The notes under the pieces are model-generated. The model had not been told where the DNA came from. It did not search any database and was given only the letters and a program-made list of their open reading frames with translations. Position numbers and translations under genes: made by a program. From an uncultured Bacteroidales bacterium (GTDB lineage: Bacteria > Bacteroidota > Bacteroidia > Bacteroidales > UBA932), in the NCBI GenBank assembly GCA_944325505.1, contig CALVAJ010000006.1, positions 23,522 through 87,521 of the forward strand: 64,000 nucleotides of DNA. Reading direction: 5' to 3'. This document shows, one piece after another, positions 57,097-64,000 of the stretch. The stretch's first letter is position 1. Each line of letters opens with the position of its first letter.

Positions 57097-58044
57097 ATGA
57101 TAAAAAGTAGAATTTGCGAAATACTCGGTATCGAATACCCTGTCTTTCAAGGTGGTATGGCATGGGTAGCTGATGCATCGCTCGCTGCTGCGGTGTCAAA
57201 CGCCGGCGGACTCGGACTTATTTCATCAATCAATGCAGGCACGGAAGCCGTAAGGAACGAAATCCGCAAATGCAAGGAACTTACCGACAAGCCATTCGGA
57301 GTCAACATCATGCTCCAGGCCCCGAATGCAGGGGAAATCGCCAAAATGGTAGTCGAAGAAGGCGTGAAAATCCTGACGACCGGAGCAGGGTCCCCTGCAC
57401 AGTACATGGAGGAGTGGAAAGCTGCGGGAATCAAAGTCATCCCTGTAGTCGCTTCTGTAGCCCTTGCCCTCAAGATGCAGGCAATAGGGGCCACGGCAGT
57501 GGTTGCAGAAGGGGCAGAGTCCGGCGGACATGTAGGGGAACTCCACACAATGCCTCTTGTCCCTCAGGTCGTTGACGCACTCGATATCCCGGTTATCGCT
57601 GCAGGCGGTATCTGTGACGGCAGAGGAGTCGCAGCAGCCCTTATGCTTGGGGCTGACGGCGTACAGGTAGGAACCAGATTCCTCTGCGCAGAAGAATGCA
57701 CGGTCAACCAGGCTTACAAGGAAAAGATACTTAAAGCATCAGACGTATCTACAATCGTAACGGGAAAAACTCTCGGGCATCCTGTCCGCTCCCTCAAGAC
57801 TCCGTTCTCTAAAACATTCGCGAAAATGGAGTCGGACCCTAATGTAAAACCTGAAGAGATACTGGCTTTCGGTACAGGCGCACTGCGCAAGGCTGTCAAG
57901 GAAGGCGACACCAACGGAAGCTACATGGCAGGAGAATGCGCCGGAATGGTCAGGAAGATCGAACCGGCAAAAGATATTATCCAGGACCTCATCGGAGGAG
58001 CCGAGAAACTCATCCGTGAGGCACAGAACAGATTCTTAGCTTAA
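57097..58044 (+). CDS. fabK: FMN-dependent enoyl-ACP reductase FabK
   Basis: 315 residues of the FabK/nitronate monooxygenase group. TIM-barrel flavoprotein pattern: FQGGMAWVADASLA, FGVNIMLQAP, the His-containing ESGGHVGE and GADGVQVGTRFLCAEE. Length and fit in a fab operon support enoyl-ACP reductase, the last step of each elongation cycle, over nitronate monooxygenase. FabK is an alternative to FabI and is insensitive to triclosan in other bacteria. Confidence 0.87.
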   Translation: MIKSRICEILGIEYPVFQGGMAWVADASLAAAVSNAGGLGLISSINAGTEAVRNEIRKCKELTDKPFGVNIMLQAPNAGEIAKMVVEEGVKILTTGAGSPAQYMEEWKAAGIKVIPVVASVALALKMQAIGATAVVAEGAESGGHVGELHTMPLVPQVVDALDIPVIAAGGICDGRGVAAALMLGADGVQVGTRFLCAEECTVNQAYKEKILKASDVSTIVTGKTLGHPVRSLKTPFSKTFAKMESDPNVKPEEILAFGTGALRKAVKEGDTNGSYMAGECAGMVRKIEPAKDIIQDLIGGAEKLIREAQNRFLA

Positions 58045-58061
58045 CATTAAAACCGACAAAC

Positions 58062-59315
58062 ATGAACAAAAGAGTTGTAGTAACCGGAATGGGCGTTATT
58101 TCGCCTGTAGGAAACAATGTAGCAGAGTTTTGGAACAGTCTTGTAAATGGAGTCTGCGGCATAGGGCATATAACAGAATTCCCTACTGATGATCTTCCTG
58201 CTACTGTTGCCGGCGAAGTGAAGAACTTCAACCCTGCCGATTACGGCATCGAGCCTGCATTCGCAAGAAAACAGGACAAATTTTCCGTATTCGCCGTCGC
58301 TGCGGCAAACGAAGCCATCAGACAGTGCGGACTCAGCACCGCTGAAGAAGGCGGAAACATCGATGCTACAAGGTTCGGCGTATATGTAGGTTCAGGTATC
58401 GGAGGCTTCAGCACCCAGTACAAGGAAAGCGAAAAGATGATCAAAGACGGTCCGAAATGGATCTCCCCTCTTTTCATTCCTACAATGATAGCCAATATGG
58501 CTGCCGGAAACATCGCCATAAGGCACAACCTCTGCGGGCCTTGCGTTCCTATAGTTACAGCCTGCGCCACTTCAACCCACACGATAGGAGAAGCATACAG
58601 AGCCATAAAACACGGCTACGCAGATGCCATCATCGCAGGTGGTTCTGAAGCTGCCACCATTCCGCTCGGAATAGCCGGATTTGCAAATGCGAAAGCCCTT
58701 TCAAGGTCAGAAGACCCTAATTACGCATCTCTTCCGTTCAACGTCAACAGGGGCGGATTCGTAATGGGAGAAGGAGCCGCCATGCTGGTACTCGAAGAAT
58801 ACGAGCACGCAAAAGCACGCGGGGCAAAGATTATCGCTGAAATCTGCGGATACGGCAACACCTGCGACGCTTATCATATGACTGCTCCGAGGACAGACTG
58901 CAAGACCCAGGCTGCCGCCATCAAGATGGCTCTTGACGAAGCAGGATATACCAAAGATGATGTACTCCATATCAATGCGCATGGAACAGGTACCCATCTC
59001 AATGACCTGCTGGAGACACAGACTATAAAGAAAGTCCTTGGCGATGACGCATACAAGGCCCACATCTGTTCTACCAAGTCAATGACAGGACACATGCTGG
59101 GAGCCACGGGAGCAGTCGAGGCCATTGCCTCCATTCTGGCTCTCGTAAACGGCATCGTGCCTCCTACCATCCACCTCGATGCACCGGATCCGGAATGCGA
59201 TCTCAACTATACTCCGAACAAGGCAGAGAAAGCAGACCTGACCCTTGCCATCTCCGATTCCCTCGGATTCGGAGGACACAACGCGTGCATCGCTTTCAGA
59301 AAATTCACAGAATAA
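58062..59315 (+). CDS. fabF: 3-oxoacyl-ACP synthase II
   Basis: 417 residues. Catalytic Cys in VTACATSTHTIG, first His in NAHGTGTHLND, second His in MTGHMLGATGAVEA: a full Cys-His-His set. The text after the first His, TGTHLND, differs from the usual TSTPxGD/ND form. Elongates acyl-ACP with malonyl-ACP. 17 bases after fabK. Confidence 0.93.
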   Translation: MNKRVVVTGMGVISPVGNNVAEFWNSLVNGVCGIGHITEFPTDDLPATVAGEVKNFNPADYGIEPAFARKQDKFSVFAVAAANEAIRQCGLSTAEEGGNIDATRFGVYVGSGIGGFSTQYKESEKMIKDGPKWISPLFIPTMIANMAAGNIAIRHNLCGPCVPIVTACATSTHTIGEAYRAIKHGYADAIIAGGSEAATIPLGIAGFANAKALSRSEDPNYASLPFNVNRGGFVMGEGAAMLVLEEYEHAKARGAKIIAEICGYGNTCDAYHMTAPRTDCKTQAAAIKMALDEAGYTKDDVLHINAHGTGTHLNDLLETQTIKKVLGDDAYKAHICSTKSMTGHMLGATGAVEAIASILALVNGIVPPTIHLDAPDPECDLNYTPNKAEKADLTLAISDSLGFGGHNACIAFRKFTE

Positions 59316-59342
59316 GGATCCACACTGCTAAAACCTAAATAT

Positions 59343-59771
59343 ATGAACAGAGAAGAATTAAAGGAATACCTGCCACACCGCGAGCCTATGCTGCTCGTGG
59401 ACGAGATTGAAATCGATGCAGAAGGCGTGGCCCATGCCAAATATAAAATCAGGGACGACGAATTCTTCTGCAGAGGACATTTCCCGGGCAACCCGATCGT
59501 ACCGGGAGTAATCCAGTGCGAAATAATGGCCCAGAGCTGCGCACTGCTCGTAAAGGACGAACTGAAAGGCCGCACTACCCTTTATAGCGGAATAGACAAT
59601 GTAAGATTCAAGAATATTGTCCGCCCTGGAGACGTATGCGAAATCACAGCCAAACTCACCGATCGCCGCGGAATGCTTTTCTTCACGGAAGCAAACCTCA
59701 AGGTCAACGGCAAACTGTGCTGTAAAGGAAGCCTTTCTTTCGCACTTGTGGACAACAAACCTGAAGAATAA
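59343..59771 (+). CDS. fabZ: FabZ-type 3-hydroxyacyl-ACP dehydratase
   Basis: 142 residues, hot-dog fold. LPHREPMLLVDEI holds the catalytic His; GHFPGNPIVPGVIQCEIMAQ holds the acid (Glu in place of the common Glu/Asp site). It removes water from hydroxyacyl-ACP. Last gene of the operon, followed by a terminator. It is the FabZ family; the exact chain-length range is unknown. Confidence 0.88.
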   Translation: MNREELKEYLPHREPMLLVDEIEIDAEGVAHAKYKIRDDEFFCRGHFPGNPIVPGVIQCEIMAQSCALLVKDELKGRTTLYSGIDNVRFKNIVRPGDVCEITAKLTDRRGMLFFTEANLKVNGKLCCKGSLSFALVDNKPEE

Positions 59772-59793
59772 TTCACTCCAACATTTAATCTGA

Positions 59794-59825
59794 AAGCGGC
59801 CGGCTCTGACAGCCAGCCGCTTTTA
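59794..59825 (+). terminator. Terminator after the fab operon
   Basis: AAGCGGCCGGCT pairs with AGCCAGCCGCTT (one mismatch) around a 5-base loop, followed by TTATT. Confidence 0.8.
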
Positions 59826-59922
59826 TTGTTACCATCCTGCCGAGAGAGGCTCGGAAACCACTGGTGTCAACATTATCTCAAATTCCGGCTACATCCATTT
59901 TTCATAAAAAAGCAAAGAAAAA

Positions 59923-59953
59923 TTTGGAGACTCGAAAAATTTACGTATCTTTG
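59923..59953 (+). promoter_or_regulatory. Consensus promoter for tRNA-Asp
   Basis: TTTG (59923-59926), exactly 19 bases, TATCTTTG (59946-59953). About 63 bases before the mature tRNA. Confidence 0.8.
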
Positions 59954-60016
59954 CATCCGCAATCAGGAAATGAGGCTAAATCAACCTCAAAATTCCTAAG
60001 AAACTTTGAAAATTCT

Positions 60017-60090
60017 GGTGCGGTAGTTCAGCTGGTTAGAATACGGGCCTGTCACGCCCGGGGTCGCGGGTTCGAGTCCCGTCCGCACCG
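60017..60090 (+). tRNA. tRNA-Asp (anticodon GTC)
   Basis: 74 bases. The acceptor stem pairs GGTGCGG with CCGCACC; the anticodon GTC is at 60051-60053, exactly position 35 of the molecule; TTCGAGTC marks the T loop. No CCA is encoded, as the discriminator G is followed by CTG. It has its own promoter and terminator. The DNA after it changes in composition, as at tRNA integration sites. Confidence 0.95.
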
Positions 60091-60413
60091 CTGTTTTGCA
60101 GTAACTCTATGTTTATCATAAAGTTACTGCATTTTTTATTTCTATTCATCCGAAATTGAATCAAACTAGAGAGCTGTCCGTATCTCCTGCATTTTTTGCC
60201 GGGGTGGCACTCTGCTAATCTTCGCTGTTCTGCTAACAGGTTTGCTAACATATTCACGCCAGCAGATACTGGGTTAAACATAAAGTAATATAATTGTAAA
60301 TCAATAATTTGTATTAGTCTTAATTTCTCATTCTCCAGCCTACGCTATATTTTCCCGATTTTTCTGTTTATATACCCCTCACGAAATTATAGCGCCGATA
60401 AATGAGATAGTTT
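60091..60413. other. Non-coding junction between tRNA-Asp and the AT-rich island
   Basis: 323 bases. It contains the tRNA terminator and then three TGCTAA motifs at 60213, 60231 and 60243, the last two in TGCTAACA form. The only open frame, antisense over the tRNA, is a known type of false ORF. The TGCTAA cluster might be a recombinase arm-site remnant; no integrase gene is in view. Confidence 0.5.
60097..60140 (+). terminator. Terminator after tRNA-Asp
   Basis: TGCAGTAACT and AGTTACTGCA form a 10-bp perfect stem with a 15-base loop, then TTTTTTATT. Confidence 0.8.
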
Positions 60414-61028
60414 TTATTTTATACAAATCCAGTTGGTCTGCTTGCCTTTGTTATAGTACGCCCACCTGCTGAATTTCATTTTACCATACCAGCCATAGCC
60501 GTAATTTCCTGTATCAAGATTCACTGCCGTGTAGCATATCTTGGACAGTTCCTTTGCGAAATCCGATAAGGTCATAGGGGTAGCAGATTCGACTATCATC
60601 AATAAGCATCCATCCTTGCTTTCATTGCATAGTGCCCTGCGGATTCTCTTTCTGTTATCATCGTGCATCCTCTCTTTGCCGTTCTTCACAAGTACAGTCT
60701 GCTGGAATCCATTGTCAGAATGCCAGCTTCCAGATATGATAATCCCCTTTGTCGGATGAAGCGATATTCTCTCCTTGCGTGAGGGTGTTCCGTAAATCTT
60801 TCCGTCTATCCTGTATTCCCCTTGTATCGTTCCGTCCTCATTCGTATATGCAGCCGGAATCATCAACAAGGCATCCTCGTCATACTGATTCGTAAATACT
60901 AAATCCTTTCCCTCCTTTATTGGAATGATTACAGGTATCTTGTATATGTACAGCAGAATATAGAACGCCATAATCAAGCCAGCCAATATTCCGAATATCC
61001 ATAGAATCCACTTTGTTAATCGTTTCAT
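60414..61028 (-). CDS. Membrane-anchored protein, weakly phosphodiester-glycosidase (NAGPA)-like
   Basis: 204 residues. One hydrophobic helix near residues 7-30 (ILWIFGILAGLIMAFYILLYI is over the limit and given by position) after KRLTK. The soluble C-terminal half has a pattern like NAGPA-domain proteins: RRALCNESKDGCLLMIVESA, then DFAKELSKICYTAVNLDTGN, in place of the family's NLDGGGS. The typical double glycine is changed, so activity is doubtful. Its codons and flanks are AT-rich, like the rest of the island. Confidence 0.55.
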   Translation of the reverse strand: MKRLTKWILWIFGILAGLIMAFYILLYIYKIPVIIPIKEGKDLVFTNQYDEDALLMIPAAYTNEDGTIQGEYRIDGKIYGTPSRKERISLHPTKGIIISGSWHSDNGFQQTVLVKNGKERMHDDNRKRIRRALCNESKDGCLLMIVESATPMTLSDFAKELSKICYTAVNLDTGNYGYGWYGKMKFSRWAYYNKGKQTNWICIK

Positions 61029-61121
61029 TTTTACCTTATTTAACTGTAATAAAGGTATGACAACTTTTTGAAAATCTATTTTTATATACCATTTAAAAAT
61101 TCTGTCATTTCATATATTACT

Positions 61122-61916
61122 TCAGTTGATAATAATTTCAAGGTTTGGATAAACATCCTTTACATTCCTTAACCATGCCGCGCGTTTCTGCTTCTTTGAT
61201 ATAACAATTTTTTGCAGTGGATTTGATGTACACACAATACTTTTTAAAGATTTACAGTTGCTCAAATCCAAGACTGTTATTTTATTATATGGCATGTATA
61301 ATCTTTTAATAGATGGTGGCAGCACAATATTCGTAAGTTGATTAGAAGAACAGTCGAGGTTTGTAAGTAAACTATTGTTAGATAAATCCAATTCAACAAG
61401 ATTACTGTAAGCGCAATGTAATAATTCAAGAGAGGTATTCTTACTTAAATCAATAGATGTAAATTTATTAAAATTCAGAAATAAATGCTGCAAGTTTCTG
61501 CAACCGGATATATTCAACGATGAAATCATTGAGTGGCAGCACAATAACTTTAAATTCTCATTAACCCCTAAATCAAGTATAATATTTTTACCAAATGATA
61601 AATACCGTAATAAATAATTATCAATTTCCAATGACTCTAAAAAAGGCACATACATTTCCTTTAAGCCAATCTGTAATGTGGTATCGTTCAATTCTGTAAT
61701 ATACAATTCATTATTAGTCATAATGAACTTCATTATAAGATTGTCATAGTTGATAGATGCCTGTTTATTTTCTCTGCTTTTTGATTTAACGACATCTTCT
61801 TCAATAGCAAAATCACATTCAAAATTTTCTCCAAGAGTTCCCTGATATTGATATCTTTTAAAAATCTTATCTTTCCACCTTTGAAAAATACTGCCGATTT
61901 TCAACAAATGTCCCAT
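61122..61916 (-). CDS. Leucine-rich-repeat protein, no signal peptide
   Basis: 264 residues from ATG 61916 (frame opens at 62006). A basic, mixed N-terminal part (~1-90) leads to LRR units from about 115, with the pattern LxxLxCxxNxLxxIDLSxN (LELLHCAYSNLVELDLSNNS). The C-cap ends NPLQKIVISKK...NLEIIIN. This end pattern recurs in both LRR genes at 63.1-63.9 kb, so they are paralogs. LRRs bind proteins. No signal peptide, so cytoplasmic. Confidence 0.8.
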   Translation of the reverse strand: MGHLLKIGSIFQRWKDKIFKRYQYQGTLGENFECDFAIEEDVVKSKSRENKQASINYDNLIMKFIMTNNELYITELNDTTLQIGLKEMYVPFLESLEIDNYLLRYLSFGKNIILDLGVNENLKLLCCHSMISSLNISGCRNLQHLFLNFNKFTSIDLSKNTSLELLHCAYSNLVELDLSNNSLLTNLDCSSNQLTNIVLPPSIKRLYMPYNKITVLDLSNCKSLKSIVCTSNPLQKIVISKKQKRAAWLRNVKDVYPNLEIIIN

Positions 61917-62125
61917 AATATTAATCTGCCTGTATAGTTTTATGTTAGCCCTTGCGGAGTCTGCAATGCCAGTTTGAATTTGGAATATTATTTCAGCTGA
62001 AAACAAATGTCACCTTACCTTTTCTTGTACCGTCCATCAGTAACATTCTAGTCTTGTTTTCTTCATAAAGTAAACCGGATGCCAAGTTTTTGAGAAGTTC
62101 TTTTATATAGCCTTTGAAATTGTTG
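61917..62125. other. Intergenic stretch upstream of the first LRR gene
   Basis: About 210 bases with no start-supported ORF. One frame on the minus strand (61993-62125) reads ~44 codons without a stop, including FKGYIKELLKNLAS, and could be a remnant of a lost gene tail, but chance is possible. Confidence 0.3.
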
Positions 62126-62632
62126 TCATTTCACTTCCGTTGAATCTTGTTGTTCCTGCACTTCATTAAGCATCTCTCCATAAAAATTGAATAACCTACC
62201 CGTATAATGGTGTACTTTCCCTTGTTCCGTTATAAGTCTAATTCGTACAAGAGGGTCCCCGCCAGTGTCTGCTCTCCATGCCAATAAATACTCAACATCA
62301 CATTTGCCATAGGTCTTATCCTCTGCATTCCATATAAAGTGATATATAGTATAAGTTTCTCCGTCAATTTCCTTTGTTCCTTTCCCACATGAATCCTCAA
62401 CCATACCATATATCTCTGGAATATCTCCCGATATAGCAAAATATATTTCCTTATCCACATAATACCCCAAATCAATATAGACATCTTTCATGAAATACTC
62501 GTTGGAACAATCCACACTGTCTATAATGGCTGTCTCTACAACCATTGTCATACCCTGATATACAACTTTCTCCTGTGCTGATAATCCAATACTGGCAACA
62601 AGTCCGGACAGCAATATCAGATACTTTTTCAT
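62126..62632 (-). CDS. Small secreted protein of unknown function
   Basis: 168 residues from ATG 62632. A signal peptide (residues 1-19, ending GLSAQ). The mature part is beta-rich and acidic, with FMKDVYIDLGYYVDKEIYF. I recognise no family. The frame starts 5 codons earlier at 62647 and overlaps the next gene's stop. Located in the island between LRR genes. Confidence 0.65.
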   Translation of the reverse strand: MKKYLILLSGLVASIGLSAQEKVVYQGMTMVVETAIIDSVDCSNEYFMKDVYIDLGYYVDKEIYFAISGDIPEIYGMVEDSCGKGTKEIDGETYTIYHFIWNAEDKTYGKCDVEYLLAWRADTGGDPLVRIRLITEQGKVHHYTGRLFNFYGEMLNEVQEQQDSTEVK

Positions 62633-62637
62633 ATCTA

Positions 62638-62958
62638 TTATATGCAAAACCGAGTCAATATTCTGTCAATCTGTTTTGAAGTGTACATAATCCACATCAT
62701 CCAATTTTGACATAATAATTGTTGCCCATTAACTCCCGGCACTGTTTCGAACATTAATGACATATCTTTTTCGATTATCGAAGAAATATTGAATATATCG
62801 CATGATATAATACCACCCAAGAATATTAAATGGTCTTTTTCAGCAGTTGACAATCGAGACATATTTCCATTTACGTTATTTATCGAATCTTGTATCAATC
62901 GAACAGCTTGATTAGCTTCATTAATATTTTTTAAAAGTTGATTCTTGTTATTTTCCAT
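62638..62958 (-). CDS. Small helical protein of unknown function
   Basis: 106 residues, largely helical, with no signal peptide (KNQLLKNINEANQAVRLIQ). Its 3' end is 5 bases from the start of the secreted-protein gene, so they are likely co-transcribed. A 15-bp tandem repeat sits 36 bases upstream of its ATG. No family recognised. Confidence 0.6.
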   Translation of the reverse strand: MENNKNQLLKNINEANQAVRLIQDSINNVNGNMSRLSTAEKDHLIFLGGIISCDIFNISSIIEKDMSLMFETVPGVNGQQLLCQNWMMWIMYTSKQIDRILTRFCI

Positions 62959-62993
62959 ATTTTATATCCTTTTTGTAAGGATTTTTAAAGTTT

Positions 62994-63050
62994 CATAAGA
63001 TTCAAAAGCATAAGATTCAAAAGCATAAGATTCAAAAGCATAAGATTCAA
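62994..63050. repeat. 15-bp tandem repeat, 3.8 copies
   Basis: CATAAGATTCAAAAG occurs at 62994, 63009 and 63024, then CATAAGATTCAA at 63039. It lies in the 152-base gap upstream of the helical-protein gene. Identical copies suggest recent expansion; copy-number change could alter expression. Confidence 0.9.
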
Positions 63051-63110
63051 TTATATATTTCATAAATATAAACTATTCCTACAACTATGCATTTCTCTTT
63101 CATATTACCT

Positions 63111-63653
63111 TTATCTATATTCGATTATATTATCATAATATAATTCAAGACCAAACATAGAAGCAGCAGTCATGGAGTTTGTTTTACTTAAAATAATCTT
63201 CTCAAGAGGATTATTAATGTATGTTAATGTGTCTATCTTGGGATTGTTGCTGATATCAATAACTTTTAGATTATTACTTTCGACCCGAAGTATTTCTAAA
63301 TTTTTATTTCTTCCAACATCTAAAGTAACAAGGTTGTTATTATCACAGTATAAGTGTTTAAGATTGACGCAATTTTCTACATTCAATGAAGTTAATTGAT
63401 TTGATGTACAATTAACTTCAAATAATAAGGTGTTGTTATTGAGATTTAAAGTTCTCAAATGATTTCCAAAACACGATATTCGTTGAAGATTATGGAAATA
63501 TTCAATTCCCGTTAAATCGCAGATATTCCTATAGTCGCAATCTATATATTCAACATCATCTGTATTAAATTCATTTCCATAAGTTTCAAATAAATATGAT
63601 TTGAAATTCTGGTCTTTAATACCGCACCATGAAGCAGATACTGTAATTCGCAT
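63111..63653 (-). CDS. Leucine-rich-repeat protein, no signal peptide
   Basis: 180 residues. Five or six LRR units (LRTLNLNNNTLLFEVNCTSN, LTSLNVENCVNLKHLYCDNN) between ~50 and 155, with a C-cap NPLEKIILSKTN and YYDNIIEYR. Paralog of the other LRR genes here. Preceded by 33 bases then the truncated LRR gene. Confidence 0.8.
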   Translation of the reverse strand: MRITVSASWCGIKDQNFKSYLFETYGNEFNTDDVEYIDCDYRNICDLTGIEYFHNLQRISCFGNHLRTLNLNNNTLLFEVNCTSNQLTSLNVENCVNLKHLYCDNNNLVTLDVGRNKNLEILRVESNNLKVIDISNNPKIDTLTYINNPLEKIILSKTNSMTAASMFGLELYYDNIIEYR

Positions 63654-63686
63654 AATTCTTTTTTTTTATTAAATCAAAGAGTATTA

Positions 63687-63945
63687 TTATACATATTCAA
63701 TAATATTTGCATAGTTAGCTGCAGTAGCTTTACCTATATTACATTTTTTATTTACGATTATTTTATGTAAAGGATTATTATAACATTCAATATTAATCAA
63801 ATCTTTATTTTTTGTTAAATCAAGGACAGACAAATTATTATTCGTACAGCTGAAACCTAATAACTTTGTGTTCTTCGTCAAATCTATTGTATTTAATTGA
63901 TTATAATCGCAGTAAATGGAACTCAAGTGATTGCAGCACTTTAAA
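63687..63945 (-). pseudogene. LRR gene truncated at its 5' end by an insertion sequence
   Basis: Only ~85 residues of the C-terminal LRR part remain (IYCDYNQLNTIDLTKNTKL, NPLHKIIVNKK, NIIEYV). Upstream the frame runs directly into the repeat array at 63943-64000, where its apparent start (TTG 63968) lies. The N-terminus has been lost to the insertion. It shares the C-cap with the intact paralogs. Confidence 0.65.
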
Positions 63946-64000
63946 TGTACCGCCCATATCACTATCAAATGTACCGGGTATATCAGAATGAAATGTACCG
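63943..64000. mobile_element. IS21-like terminal repeat array (start of element, cut by window end)
   Basis: AAATGTACCG appears at 63943, 63967 and 63991, an exact 24-bp period, with variable 14-base spacers that share ATATCA. IS21-family ends typically carry multiple short terminal repeats and begin with TG; TGTACCG at 63946 would be that outer end. No transposase gene is in the window. The family assignment is a recall-based inference. Confidence 0.55.

Noticed and set aside
60036-60281. 81-residue ORF on the minus strand ending in DGTRTRDPGRDRPVF
   Set aside because: It is the antisense of tRNA-Asp; this tail is the classic false translation of a tRNA gene.
62994-63050. CRISPR array
   Set aside because: The 15-bp units are directly adjacent without spacers, and no cas genes are present.
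63943-64000. CRISPR-like repeats with spacers
   Set aside because: Only 10 bases repeat, with 14-base partly similar spacers; this fits insertion-sequence ends better.

Overview
The window is a piece of a Bacteroidota chromosome, most likely order Bacteroidales and probably a gut lineage. The evidence is a SusC/SusD pair, BACON-domain and fimbrillin-type lipoproteins, a DUF4293 protein, a lone ABC-F EttA, and above all the Bacteroidota promoter signature TAnnTTTG in front of at least twenty genes or operons. In five places (ettA, the SPOR gene, gyrA, the LytTR gene and tRNA-Asp) a TTTG -33 box lies 19-20 bases upstream of it. I cannot assign a genus from sequence reading alone.

Layout. 1-6.8 kb: a cut-off thioredoxin-like protein, lnt, a LysE-type exporter, a DUF362/ferredoxin protein, a PASTA protein and an RluD-type pseudouridine synthase. 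6.8-18.7 kb, all on the minus strand: a transport and degradation locus of SusC, SusD and a four-BACON lipoprotein, then a perfect hairpin, then a calcineurin-like phosphatase fused to a glycerophosphodiester phosphodiesterase, then a second calcineurin-like lipoprotein. I read it as a phosphodiester-scavenging locus: outer-membrane capture and import, cleavage of the diester, then removal of phosphate. 19-26 kb: an AsmA-like giant, an orphan DUF47/PhoU-like protein and a pair of fimbrillin-like lipoproteins. 26-60 kb: mainly housekeeping genes, namely uvrA, hsp20, a bactofilin, secA, ettA, an AraC regulator, yitT, leuS, a degenerate M28 peptidase fused to a TonB C-terminal domain, a SPOR lipoprotein, a CapA protein, phoH, a TPR protein, gyrA, a Clp ATPase, a HAD phosphatase, an AI-2E-type permease, an esterase, a nucleoside phosphorylase, DUF4293, a LytTR regulator and a fabH-fabK-fabF-fabZ operon.

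60-64 kb: tRNA-Asp with its own promoter and terminator marks an abrupt change. Downstream DNA is visibly AT-richer and carries only minus-strand genes of unknown or weakly assigned function: three related leucine-rich-repeat genes without signal peptides, a secreted protein, a small helical protein and a membrane-anchored protein. There is also a 15-bp tandem repeat. At the window edge, 10-base repeats with an exact 24-bp period look like the end of an IS21-type insertion sequence that has cut the last LRR gene. This is an accessory island at a tRNA hot spot, possibly an immunity or orphan cassette array.

The most interesting items are the phosphatase-phosphodiesterase fusion and its SusCD context, the M28-TonB protein that has lost most metal ligands, the LRR island with its IS-like end, the Clp ATPase without a middle domain, and a possible 40-residue gene antisense to the clp 3' end.
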